Shown in pieces: positions 1 through 13,100 of a DNA stretch of 64,000 bases. The stretch comes from Xenopus tropicalis. Lineage: Eukaryota; Chordata; Amphibia; Anura; Pipidae. The position numbers and the translations under genes were made by a program. The notes under the pieces were generated by a model, which ran no database searches, was not told the DNA's origin, and saw nothing but the letters and a program-made list of their open reading frames with translations. The stretch is taken from the NCBI RefSeq assembly GCF_000004195.4, contig NC_030684.2, positions 105,043,929 through 105,107,928 on the forward strand. The letters are read 5' to 3'. How positions within the stretch are numbered: the first letter of the stretch is position 1; each line of letters starts with the position of its first letter.

Positions 1-1107
1 ACATTTTTCAAATGTTTCTAACGTAATTTAGTTATTGTACATAAAAGCTATAAAGTAGGTTAAGAAAGTAACAGATTTAACAGAGTTAATAAAAGTGAAA
101 TATTGCTGTGTTCGTCATTATGCCATAAAAGTGTTCTCCTGTCTAGGTTCCCTTCAGCATAATTAACACCAGGACAGAGAAAAGGGTCTGCCCTATTGTT
201 TGGCTCAAACACCATTACTTTACAGGCTAAGATCCAGTAAGATGGCAAGTGGGAGTACCTTGGCTGCTTGCTACATTGCCTCACTTTTGAATTCTGTTTT
301 ACTAAGGCAGTTTGACTTTTGCACCCTCTTGGCTGAGTATTTTAATAAATGCACTTGGGCAATATAACATTTTGCACTCCTTGCTGCTTGTATTTTATTT
401 CACGAGTAAATTTCCATCTGCCTACTTTGCTCACCCCAAATACTGGGTCAAGCAGCCTGCCCTAATACCCCCATGACTACAACATATTGCAAACAAGTGT
501 CTGTATAAAAATTGTGTTTGCTTTAGAAACAGCTTACAGGTAAGATTACATAAATTGCTGGGTAGCCATTCATGTTAAATAAGGCAAAAGGGAACATTTT
601 ACATAGCAAAGAACAGATAAGTTGTGCAGAATACAACAGTTTTAGTTCTAAACGTAGGCATACAGAGGCCGATATACACTGAAGATTCAGCCCCTTAATT
701 TGCTGTCTCAGTCTAATTAGCCCTTGCCTGGGGCCCTCCTGACTGCCTGCCAGAGATATGTCTGATCTTCAGCTAAATTGCTTAGGTTCAAAAATTTGGG
801 CAAAGCACACTGATGCGGCCTTTTCGCAAAAGGCTGTCCGAGGCTCATATCATAATTAACTTACCTGGGCACCAAACTATTGCATCAACCTGGTTTGGCC
901 CTACAAATGGGCAACCAAATTGGACAAAGGCCACAAACCAGCAGATTTTTTTTTACATTTATGGCCAGCTTTTCACATAAAGATAAGCAGCAGTTAAGTA
1001 TCATTCATGACTTTAAAGAAAAACTATAGAATAAAAACCTCTCCTGTACAACAGGATATCAGTTTCTAAATTTTTTTTAATGGTAAATATATATTCTCAA
1101 TACTTAC
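1..1107 (-). other. Incomplete intron after coding exon 16
   Basis: AT-rich, with no family-matching exon on the minus strand and no clear repeat boundary. The adjoining exon of mapkbp1 should encode the remaining WD blades, but nothing like it is present. Confidence 0.6.
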
Positions 1108-1183
1108 TTTAATTAAAGTCCCATCTTCACTTTGTGATCCTTTGTACAACTTTTTTTGCTTTCCGCTGCTAATGTTAAAGATC
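1108..1183 (-). CDS. mapkbp1: mapkbp1 coding exon 16 (last in window)
   Basis: 76 nt. It completes Arg and encodes [20 protein letters not shown] and GTLIK, as expected after exon 15. Acceptor ATCCTAG, donor AAA followed by GTAAGTA. The next exon of the family was not found to the left and must lie outside the window. Confidence 0.94.
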
Positions 1184-4100
1184 CTAGGATATAAAAAGAG
1201 TGTGCGGGGGTTACACTGTCAGCAGACAGGGAAATGCTTGGGAGCAGATTACATACCGACCATTCACAAAATAACAAAAGTACAAAAACAGACAATATTT
1301 GTAGTAATTTTGTATATTTGTCTGTATATCTCTGCATTAATAAAACAGAAGTTTGTACTTGATGGTAACTAGGCTACATAAACCCATATCAGTGGCAAAA
1401 AAAAATCTTAATGGGCTTATTAAATGTTTAAATGATTTTTAGTGGATTTAAAGGGTTTGATCACCTTTGTACAACATTCACAAATCTAACAGTTTGCCTC
1501 AGGATCTTCCCTCTGCCAACTACAGTTGCTTTTTTACTTCCCTTTATAATGTCATGCATAGTACTGGCAGCAAAACCCTAACTCCAATTGGCTAGGACAC
1601 CTGTCAGTCTGACATTGCGTCCCATGCCTGTGACAGAGTGCTGCCAATCTAACATAATAGTATGTTGGATTTGTGATATGCGACTAGTTAGAGTGCACAA
1701 GCAAAATTGGCCACTCCCACCCCTTTAGAGAGACAGAAAGGGGGATTTAACAGGTATAAAAAGTAGCTTTTACAGTGGCCTTACTTTTCTTTATGGAAAA
1801 TTTATTTTTTTAGCACACAGAGCATTGTTGGTGGTTTAATAAGATGTGGACATTGAAGGTGAACAACCCCTTTAAGGTATGGAGATCCAAATAAAAAAGA
1901 TCCCTTATCCAGGTCCCAAGCATTCTGGATAACAGATGCCTTACCTGTACCGAGAATTTTACTTGATAACAGCAAGGGATGAATAAAAATCCTATACATT
2001 TTACAACATTGGGTGGAAATTATTAGCAGCTTTCTCAGGACTTGTGTTCCGGAGGGTATAAGAATATGGAACATACCTTATATTACGATCTTGACACCCT
2101 ATAGCAGCATATTTCAGGCTAGGATCAACATCCATGTCATACAGAGTTGTTTTCCGTACAATGTGATGAGTACGAGTGAAGTGAACCGCCGCATCCCCTA
2201 CCTAGGGATGATGCCACAATCAGAGACTGCACATTCTATTTGGTTATGGCTCAGAATACTGAGGGTTTATCCAATGTAAACCAAAATGCACAGTACTGCT
2301 AAAATGTATATAATGAATAACCCCCTGTTTTAAAATAAGGATGTTTTAAGCCACCAAGGAGCCCCCTACTGTAAAATATAGGTCACAGAGGAGTTCCATA
2401 ACCATATAAAAGCCTGAATGATTTCATACAAGCATGGAACTGCAAAGTCACTTAATATCCTCATATTTTACACAGGGGGCACATTATTATAATATACAAT
2501 TTCAGTGAGCCAAATGACAAAAATGACATCATTAAGCACTATTAAAAATCATACAATTCACAGGATATTCATGGTCTGTGTATTATATAGTGAATAAATA
2601 CTACTTATTATAAAATAAGGATATTATATGTCACTGAGGAGTTCCATAACCAATTTAAACAGGCCATGGAACTTCAAGGTGACTTCTAATATATTCATAT
2701 TTCAGCAGGGGGTACTTTATTTATTATAATACACAAGTCATAACCAACATCACTAAGCACTTTTTATCTAATTTACAGGATATTTTTGGCTTTTGAATAT
2801 AAAAATATTATATAGGGTGTTAGGATTTTGGTTGCTTCCCTGAGCTACTATAAAGGCTGATGCAGATGCCACCAATAGGAAGCAAGAGCAGGTGGGCAAG
2901 GGAACCCAGTTTTTTACTTCATAAGATACCTTCATTACTGGCACTGGTGGGATTATTTAGACACATTTACCTTGTCAGCAGTGCGGAAGTAGATGCTCTT
3001 ATCTGCGCCACAGCTGATCATTCGTACTTTGCCATCGTTTGCTGGAGAAAAAGAATGCTTTTTATAATAAAGTTTCTAATCTAGACACAAATTATACTGC
3101 TATAAAATCTTTTAAAAGATAAAATACAAGAATAAAGGAAACAAAAGAATTACCAGCAAATTTCACAGCAGTGATAGATGAGGAGTGATCATCCAATGTC
3201 TGCTGAAGGCTGTAATCCTTAGCGGCGTCCAGCACGTGGATAAGTCTGTCACGGCTGGCAGAAGCCAACAGATTAAACCCTGTGGCGAAGTGAGAAGAGA
3301 TTTTCATGGTGGAAAGAGCACTCCGTTTGGGTGCTTATTACAGAAGATGAGCTGTAATGAGGCATTGCTACACACGCAGAATAACTGCAAAGGAAATCAG
3401 ATTTCCACTAGAAAATGCAATCCAACTGTTTTGGACCTATCTTAATGTTTTCCTTAGAAGGACTTGGACACATACACATAAGAATAGTAATAACTGAAGT
3501 GTGAATAAGGCCATACACAGGACACCATTTTTTGTTATCAGAGCATAAAAAAAAGCGTGACCAAACATGTAGACGGAAAAACAGAGATGGGTAAGTTGCA
3601 CACTAACCTGGCATGATCATACAATATAGCTCAGTAAAATTACCAGATTGTGTGAAAAATATATTTAATTACAAAATATGTGATTAAACATATGAGTCTT
3701 CATCTTTAATCTAGCAGTGTTTATTAAAGAATAAGTAAGCCTTTTTTGCTCTCTCTAAAATTGCTCTGCTCTATACAGCCCCCGGAATAACATACCTTTT
3801 TCCCTGCACCCATTCTCATGCAGATTTTGTATCACAAGCAGCTCAACTTCAGCTCTCTGAGCTACTTCCTAGCCTAGGGTGAAGCTCCGTCCTTTACTTT
3901 GCGGAGCTCTCCTCTCTCCCTGACTGTGCAGACAGTTGATAAGGTGTCTACTGTCCATGCTCACTGCCTCGGCTCCAAAGGAAATCAATCAAGTGTGTGC
4001 AGTAAGCACCTCTGCGACCATCTCCACAGTCAGAGAGAGAGAAGGAGAGCTCAGCAAAAAAAGGGGGCAGAGCTTCACACGACAAAAAAGTAGATCAGAG

Positions 4101-7100
4101 AGCTGAAGTTAAAGATGATTAACTTCAGCACTCTGATGGTGTACTTTTCATTTCTCAATGACCCTGTTTACATAGCAAATAATTCACTCTACCATTTAAA
4201 ATATTATTCTTGCACCAAGAAATGTATTTTTGTTTGGTTGTAATATTGGTGTGTAGGCAGCCATCTCAGTGCATTGTGCCTGAGTCTGAGCTTTCAGAAG
4301 GAGCCAGCGCTACACATTAGTATGGCTTTCAGATAACCTATTGTTTCTCCTACCCCCATGTAACTGGAGGAGTCCCAATTCGGACTTTAATTTCTTACTA
4401 TTGAGTGCTATTCTGATACCTACTGGGAGCTGCTATCTTGCTCCCTTCCCGTTGTTCTGCTGATTGGCTGCTGGGAGGGGGGTGATATCACTCCAACTTG
4501 CAGCTCAGCAGTAAAGTGGGACTGAAGTTTATCACAGCACAGGTCACATGGCTGTGGCACCCTGGGAAATGAGTATGACTAGCCCCATGTGAAATTTCAA
4601 AATGAAATATAAAAAAAAATCTGTTTCTGAAAAACGGATTTCAATGCAGGTTTCTGCTGGAGAAACTCTATTAACTGATGCATTTTAAAAAAACACATGT
4701 TTTCCCATGACAGTATTCCTTTAAACTGCTTGTGGGGAAAAAGGTATGTTATTCTGGGGGCTATATACAGTATTTTAAAGGGCTTTTTTCTAATCTCGAA
4801 CTGAATCTAACCCGTTAAATTGCATATGCCAATTTGGAACTGTAAATACTATGGATGAATCACAAACTGAAACCTGGATATAGAAAATCACTAATTTAAA
4901 AAAAAAACAAAAAACAAATACTAGTTGGGGGGGACAAAATTGGTCTTTTTACCTGTATCCGGCTTGGAATACTCCAAACAAAGGATCTCAGAGTCATGAG
5001 CTTCTACTTTGAGGAGTTCTGTGACGGTTTGCAGTTCATGCACCCTGTTAGTGGAACAGTAGAAACAATAGTGAGAATAAGTCCGAAGCAAAATCCCCTT
5101 GCAAAACTATTTAAGCCATATGCTCATTGCCATCACCTAAGTGTCCCAGTTCGGTCTCCAGATGCCAAATGCTGCCCATTTGGACTTACACACACAGAGC
5201 GTATGCCAACTTTGGTATCCAGACCTTGGTGATCTACCTTGTCCCCTAGCCCAGCTGAGTTGTACTCTGTGTCCAGTAAGGCCTGGGTGTTATCATCAAT
5301 CAGGACAATTTTCATCAGATCCTGATAATAAAGATATTAAGCACATTTATAAAAATGAACAAAACAATAATTTCCTCTTTGACTTGTGTTTCTATAAACA
5401 ATGTCTCGTATGCAAATACATCAACAAAATTTGAAATTAAAACATGAAATAGTGCATCTCCATGTATTTGGATAGCACAGAAACCGATAACATTAGTAGA
5501 AATCAATACTATATAATACCTGCACTATACCTCGCAGGAAAGCTAGAAAAAGTGTGGGTTATAGCAGCTGCTTCCTAATCTCTAGAATTATTTATTCTCA
5601 GCCCTATGAGGATGGCACACATGTTCAGTGATGCAGTCATGCTCATGTCAATAGGACTAGAAATGGGAAATCTAGAAAAGCAAAGATCACAGGCAGATGC
5701 GGGTTTCTGACTCCAAGTCAGAAGCTTATCGGTCCATATCATAATCATGGAAGACTCTTACCATTTAGGTCAATATAGGTAGCCAAAAACATATATATAT
5801 ATTGAGATTAGACACATGATTTTCTACTATATGTTGGGACCGATATCAGCTGTTTCATAGACTGGGCACATTTAAAATTTTGCCTTGTATTGGCTCAACC
5901 AACACTCTCTTTGGGCATAGTCAATGTGGCTATAATGACAGAATAGTGGCAAAAAATGGTAAATGGGAGCGATCACGGAAGTTGCCTCTCGAAGTAACTT
6001 CGGCGATTTCGCAAATTGCCGGTGCCGCGTATGTCATTGCACCGGCGATTTACATTCTCGCCGGTGTGAGGTCATATCGGGGAGATTAGTCGCCAGCGAC
6101 AAGGGAGATTTGTCGCACACGCTGAGATTAGTCGCCCGCCACAGCCCTAAGCAAGCAGGTCATAAGAACAACAAAGGAATGATATCGTGCCTGTTAGAGA
6201 ACAGATAAAAGATCAAAGGTTTAGAAGAGTAGGAAGAAAAGAAAGAATGGTCTCTGAATTATTTGCTTTTGTTTTAACGGTCATGAACCATTTGATGAAG
6301 GCACCACAATGCTAAATGTCCGTGACCATTTCTCAGTGTATATATAAAATGTATTAACAGTATCTCTCCCATACACAGTTGACCATTAGGGCAATGGCAC
6401 ACGGGAAGATTAGTTTCCCACAATTAAATCTCTGCTACCATGAGCGACTGCGATTACTCACATTACTTAAGATATTCCGATGCAAGGCAGTGCCATGAAT
6501 GTTGGAAGTCTCCATGTTCCATAGACGTATGGTGCTGTCAGAGGAGCACGTGATGAAGGAGTTGGGTGGAAGGCAGGCCTGGTTGCTATCTTTGATCTCT
6601 GGGTAGATCTAATGAGAGCATAAGAGTTGAATACATGAAAAACTAGATGATCCCAGTACAGTCCCAATGAAGTTCGCAAAAAAAGCCCAAACCCAGTGAT
6701 TACTACTATACACACCCCAGTCCAAGGTGATGACTTCCCTTCTATTACATTAAAAGCTTTATTAAAACATGATTAACTGTAAATTCCTCTTAAACTATCA
6801 CTATCACTATTTACTACGCAATTTTGAGGAAAAATTAATTTTTTTGTGCTTCTAGATATTTCCAAGTTTTACAAATGGGTTTTGGCCTGTACACAATTTT
6901 TCAGATAAGTTTTTTGAACAATTTCTCGGGAATATTCGAGTTCTGAGATTGAGATTTTTTTTTTTTTGAGATTCAAATTCGTGATTTATTATGGTCTAGT
7001 TATCTTTTTTTTTTTTTGGAAAACAAAATGCCAAGTTTGATCTGTTGAGTCCTATGGAGACTTAGAACAGAATTAGAACAGACTGCCTGACCTTGACATA

Positions 7101-10100
7101 TTTTCAATAGTAAATTAATCCCATCATTGTTTTCTATTTCACCCAGTTTCAAGGGGAAGTTAATCTCATCATTATTTTCTATTTTACGCAGTTTTAAGTG
7201 AAAAACATTACTTGCCACTGAAGTCATTTCCATTTGGGAAAAATAAAAAGAGGATTCTTGTGAAAAATGTCCATTTAAACTCAAATTTTTCAAGTTTTAT
7301 CAATACTTTCGGCTCAAATTTTTCGCACAACCGGTAACAGCATTATTGCAACATTTTAGAATTGCAACAATGACAGTTTAATTAAAATTTATACCATGTC
7401 GAGTTTATACGACTTTAAAGTCCAGAAAATAGCTAATTTTAGTAAACCAGCCCCTAAATCTTAAAGGAAAACTGCAGTTGAAATAGTAGTTAAGAAGGTA
7501 TTGGCATAGAAGTTTACCAGTGGTTTCCCTTTAAGACAATAATGTAGCCAGGTGTGGTTTTACAGCGGGCTAGGGAAAACACAAGTCTAGGCAAGTACAA
7601 CTGGCCAGTTCTATGCTGTGAGCTGCCATCAGGGAGTGCTTAACTACATTTCTATTCCCTTTGTCACTGAATACAGTTTATAGCAGCAACACATCCTGGA
7701 ATAAAAATATGTGTAAACGCTATGCAAACTCTTCTGCTCAGTTCCCAAAAGGAGTTTGCTAAGGTTGAATGAAACCATACATGGCTACAGCAGTGACAGA
7801 CAGTCCGACAGCCAAGCACAACTATCTGTTGGGAGGCAGCGCAGTGCCATTGGGGCCAACAAAAAATGGAACCGGTCTTCCGATTGAAGTATAATGTGAA
7901 GAAGGGACCCTCTACCAACTTCTAATTGTCTTGCACTTGGGCCAGCCAAACACTGGATGTTATCCAAGATTATTTTCAATGGTAATGGCTCAGCATAGCA
8001 TTTTATTTTTATACAGTACTTTTAACTAGTGTGTGCGTGTCTTCCAGTTATTCTTAGAAGTAAGATGTCTGTCTGGGCACAATTATACTGCAATTACTAT
8101 AATTAACCCAGTACCCTCCAGTTGCATGATAGGTCCCAGAGATAGGCAGCCATAAGATGTAGACATTAAAAAAATAAGAACTGCCCTCTTAGTTGTAAAG
8201 CCACATTAATTACTAACCTAGTCTGTTGGAACACCTGTACTAATGTAACCAACTGTGCTACACCAAATAAGGATTTAAAGTGTCGATAAATATATGTATT
8301 GGTTTGAGTATGTTATGGCTTTTGCTTTGACCATGACTTAAGGTGGCCATACATGGGCCGATATTTGTCCCTTGGACTGATTCAGCAGCTTATCGGCCTG
8401 TGTAGGGGTAACAACTACTGGCCTGCCCCGATATCTGGCCTGAAATCGGCCATATATTGATCGGGCAGGTTTAAATGATTTTTAGCAGACAAGGTATGGA
8501 GATCCAAATTACAGAAAGACCCCTTATCTGGAAAACCCCAGGTCCCGAGCATTCTGGATAACAGGTCCCATACCTGTACTATGTTAGTTATGGTTAAAGG
8601 GGTGGTTAACTTTTAGTATGTTACAGAATGGCCTATTCGTAGCAACTTTTGAATTGGGTTTTTTTTTTTTTTTGTTTTTGTTTTTTTTAATAGTTTATGA
8701 ATTATTTGCTTTCCTCTTCTGACTCTTAAGCTTTCAAATGAGGGTAAAAAAACTATGAGCAGTCAAAAAACTACTGCTCTGTGAGACTAAATTTTATTGT
8801 TACTTTTTATTACTTTATATAAACAGAGAAGGACCGATAGCTTTTCTATTTCTTTTAAACCACTATTTGGTTGCTAGGTTAAAATGGACCATAGCTACCA
8901 AATAACTGCTGAAATTTCAAACTGGAGAGAAACTGAACAAAAAGCTAGAAAATTCAAAAACTAAAAATAAAAATTGAAGATTGAAGTTGAAGAGAATTGA
9001 AGTTGATGGTAAGAAAGCAACAAGAAGTGAAATTGTGAATTCTTCCCTTTCATAAAGAACACCTTTGTCTTCAGTGCATTCCACAACAGTCACTACACAA
9101 ACAGTGCTGGGGACATCGTTAGAATGCCGCTATGAAGGTATCTAAGTGCCTGCCTTTCTCCCAAATCATATCGCTAACTATGCTCAGCAAAGAAACCAAA
9201 AGAATGAGGTATTCAGGCTGGCCTGGCAGGTGTACAGTCCTAGGTGTATCAAGGATATCAAAAAAATAATTCACACCAAAGGACACTTCTCTGGCGACAC
9301 TTGACAGGGGACAGACCAAAAAATTTGCAGGTCCAAACTGGGATTAAAAATAGGCCCTGGCATTTCAAGTACACAGAGGCCCAAACAGCCCCCACCGGCC
9401 CAATAAATAGTGACTGTCTATGGCATCTTACAGCAGCCCCTCTGGCATTTGCCAGAACCCACAGATTGGCAAAGGTTCAGGTCCAGACTGGCAATGTAAA
9501 AAGAATGCCAGATCTCTACTACTGAAGAATTAAGTAACATGAAAGTTTAACCTAATTGCTAAAGGGATGGAGGGGGATATATTTTAGAATCAGTATAATT
9601 TCAAGGTTTCATTTTTTTCCCCACTAAACAAAGATATAAAAAGTTTCTCAAATAAATTGTAAGGCTCAAAAAAAATGAATAAATATGACACTTTTAAATT
9701 GTTAAAAAAATGTCACAGAAAAAATTTAGATGAATCACCAAATGAAAAGGAAAGCTACATTAGTGCATGACCCATTTAAATTATTTGAAGGAACACAGTA
9801 CTTATATACTAGGGGGACCACGTCTTGAAAATTCAGTGACACATCTAACACATTTAGCCCTGCTAGTTGGATTTTTTTTAGATGTGTCCCTGAATGTTGA
9901 AGTGATCTGGTCACCCTATTACATACATAGGTGTGGTACTATATTTAGTGTGGGGAAATATCATTGGACAGTTCTAAAGAGACAGACAACATATCATACC
10001 TCAACGCTCCATACACATGAGGAATGGTACAACGCAGAGTAAACTTTCCCCACTTTCTTAAGGTCCTTGACATCCCAAACGTAAAGGCTGTGGTCATTGT

Positions 10101-13100
10101 ATACACAGGAGAGCCACTGGTTGGTAGGGTCGAATGTCATAGCAATAGTATCAGGGTACTTAGCATCAGCAGCGCTAGAGAAAAGTCGACTGGTTTAAAA
10201 CAAAGGGGAAAAAAATAGAAAGATTTTCAAGGTGTCAACATATCCTAGTTGAAAGACATCATACAAGATTTTTTTTGTTAATTAAAAGAATAACCAGAAT
10301 CTATTTTCAGTACAAGGTGTTTCTTGGTGTAAACTACTGCACAGGAAAGGAAGGGGGTAGCCAAAAAGTTAGCCTTTTATGGCAATGGGCACAGGGGGAG
10401 ATTAGTCGCCAGCAGTTAAATCTCAGCTACCGCAGGCGACTTATCTCCCCAAAATGCCTTCCCACCAGCAGTAAAGTGAATCACCAGTGGGAAGGCACAC
10501 ACTGCACTTCATTTTCCAAAGTCACCCGAAGTTTCGAGCGCAGCAAGCACAGTGTATGCTTCCCTACTAGTCATTTACTTTATTGTAGGAAGGCATTATG
10601 GGGAGATTAGTCACTTGCAGTACCAGAGATTTAAAGGAGACATATTGGATAAATTGAACAAACCCTAATTTGTAGGCAATTATGAATAATATATGGTGCT
10701 GGTTCCACTTTGGCCTAAACATTAATCCTATCTGTAAAAATAGCCCCTTTATTGGAGCTCACTATAGATCCTATCCGTTCTTCGTCCCAGTTTCAAATTA
10801 AGGGTGGGGGTGTCCTAACGGTCCCTGCCAGAAGCACAGTAGGAGGAGGAGAGCCAATCACAGCCCTGCAGTCACACAAGCAAAGACAGGCTTCAGTTCC
10901 CTATCAGGTCAGCCTAGCTGCTGATTGGTTCCTATCCTACAGTGCAGTGTACAGAGAGCCGCCGGCTCCCCTGCACATCCAGAGAATTCAGCCAGCAGGA
11001 AGTTGAACACACGGACGGGGACTAGTGGGGTTTTGGTGGAATTTCTCTATAAATCAGTCAAAAACACAACTGCTTAAGCTCAATCCTTCTATATTTAGAG
11101 GAGTATAATTCACTATGTTTTTAATTTTTATATGATAAGTCTCCGTTAAACATGGTCGAGTAATCTCCCCCTGTACCATTGCCCATGCTATAAAGTGCAG
11201 AATATTCAAGAGGAGCAGACACTTTCCACAATCGACCATACAGATTGACCAGAGGTTTTTTTTTTTTTTTATAAACTTCACCACTGGTGTTTCTTAATGC
11301 TCTGAGCAAGAATAACGTCATGCATTGTTATCTCTTACTCTATTGGATAGGAGACTGGTTCATATTCATACTAGAACATCAATAGTTTATCTGTGCAATT
11401 TGCAAAGAATCTGGTAATTAAAAGAGATCATTATTGCAAGTACTACAGGCAGACTCTACATAAAACTAATGAGTTCTTCATTTAATTCACTAAGGACAAA
11501 GCAGAAACAAATGAGAAAACATCCCTTAATGAAAGCCTGCCGAGTTCAACACAAGAGCTATTGAAAAGCAAATGTGCAGCTGTAGGCTGGGGGTCAGGAG
11601 GGAAAAAACCCACACGGAGAGACGTGCATCAAAGTGGAGCCTGTTCTCCTTGAAAAGAATGCAAAAATATTGAAGAGTCTGAATTCCAGCCTCCAATAAA
11701 TGGTATAAGCTGCCCTGGGAGACACCAGATGTGTGTGTGACCTGTGTAAATGTATCCTGGCTGCTGGGAGACAGAGCTGACTCAGGCTTTATGCTAAATA
11801 CCTCCTCCAGTTCCTATGATATATAGGAGAGGTCGACCATAGTCTTATTTTTACAGCCAGTTTTTCAGACATTTTCCCTAAAGAGATTTTAGTGAAGATT
11901 TGGCTATTCTGCAGAGTAAAATCCAGATGACAAAAGCAGAATAAAAGAATTGCTCCATATTTCAAGGCTGGGTAGCCTGCTAGAAGCCAAAACATGCAAC
12001 AGAAGGTCAGAGAAACAGTGATCTTATACTCACTTCACTTATGTTTGACTACTGAAATTTAAAACTCATGACACGTTATGGTTTGTGTGACCAGGACAGA
12101 AGTCTGTCAGCTCCTTTAAATTAACACCCCACGGGGAGATTAGTTGCCCACGGTAGCAGAGATCTATCACGAGCGACTAATCTCCCCAAAATGGGGCCCA
12201 ACTGGCGATAATGTGTATGCCTTCCCAGTGGTGGTTCACATCACTAAGCCGCCCAATGTTTACTTCAGAAGGAAACTGGTGGTTTGTTTGAGATACCACC
12301 TGCCATGTTAGCTTGGTCTGACGTCACTTCCCTGCTAGTATCTTTCATGCTGCCTATATCTCTTACTGCTGAGGGGAGGGGGGAGAGGGAGAGAGGAGCA
12401 AGCAGTGCAGGCTCAAGCCCTTGCATGAGAGGTTTGAGCTGAGAGAAGGAAGTCTGACACAGAAGCTCATGTGTACTGAATAGAAGAAAGAGAAAACAGT
12501 ATTTGTTTTCACAGAGGACTCTACACAGACCTTTCCGGTAAAGCTTACCAAGTGTTGACCTTTCCTTCACCTTTAAATTATGAGATTTTGGTTTGTGACT
12601 CGTTGAAATGTAATTGAATCAAAAAGGAGTCTGCCACAAGAAAGGCTCATGTACACTGATGGTTAGTCTACCTACCAATGTTAGTATTCTCACTGCAAAA
12701 AAATATTCAATAAGTAACGGAATGTTCAAGAGGTCTTACCTTGCCTCAGTAACTGTAGCAATGTCCACACCAAGGCAGTGAGGTTTTGGCATAGTGCTGA
12801 GAAAGTGCAAGTTGTTGGGGTTAAAGATCCGTACGGTGCCATCAGCACAGCCACAGAATATATACTCATGGTTCACTAGGATGCAGTTTGCCACAGTAGT
12901 CTATATAAATAAAAAAAACAGAAAGATTAGAGGCGGTCACTAATTGGTCAGTATGCATGTATACCAAGACTGAAAATGTCTCTCCAGTATAAAATATAAA
13001 CACTAAAGTGGGCATTCAATGTGCTGCATAATCTTTTTTTCTGATGTAATGCAATATTTGCCCACTTTAAACCAAGATGCAGGTGGCCTAACTAGGCAGA

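Larger units (their letters stand above)
5322..6461 (-). other. Intron 10-11 with MITE hairpins
   Basis: Positions 5960-6155 form a MITE with GGCGATTT and GATTAGTCGCC modules repeated in both orientations. A second, shorter copy is at 6388-6450 beside the exon 10 donor. Nothing recognised in 5322-5950. Confidence 0.6.
6609..9999 (-). other. Intron 9-10 (3.4 kb), repeat-rich
   Basis: Nothing recognised in 6609-8330 apart from AT-rich stretches. 8340-8480 is a GGCCATACA-family MITE, 8488-8578 a CAGGTATGGG-family fragment, 8596-9060 a T2-type element and 9810-9918 a short hairpin MITE. Confidence 0.6.
10190..12739 (-). other. Intron 8-9 with nested MITEs
   Basis: Holds the nested pair at 10380-11190 and a further GATTAGTCGCC-type copy at about 12125-12250. 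11200-12120 shows nothing recognised; 12250-12739 is anonymous. Confidence 0.6.

Noticed and set aside
1..1107. Search for the next mapkbp1 exon encoding the remaining WD blades
   Set aside because: No matching frame with splice signals was found on the minus strand; the exon must be outside.
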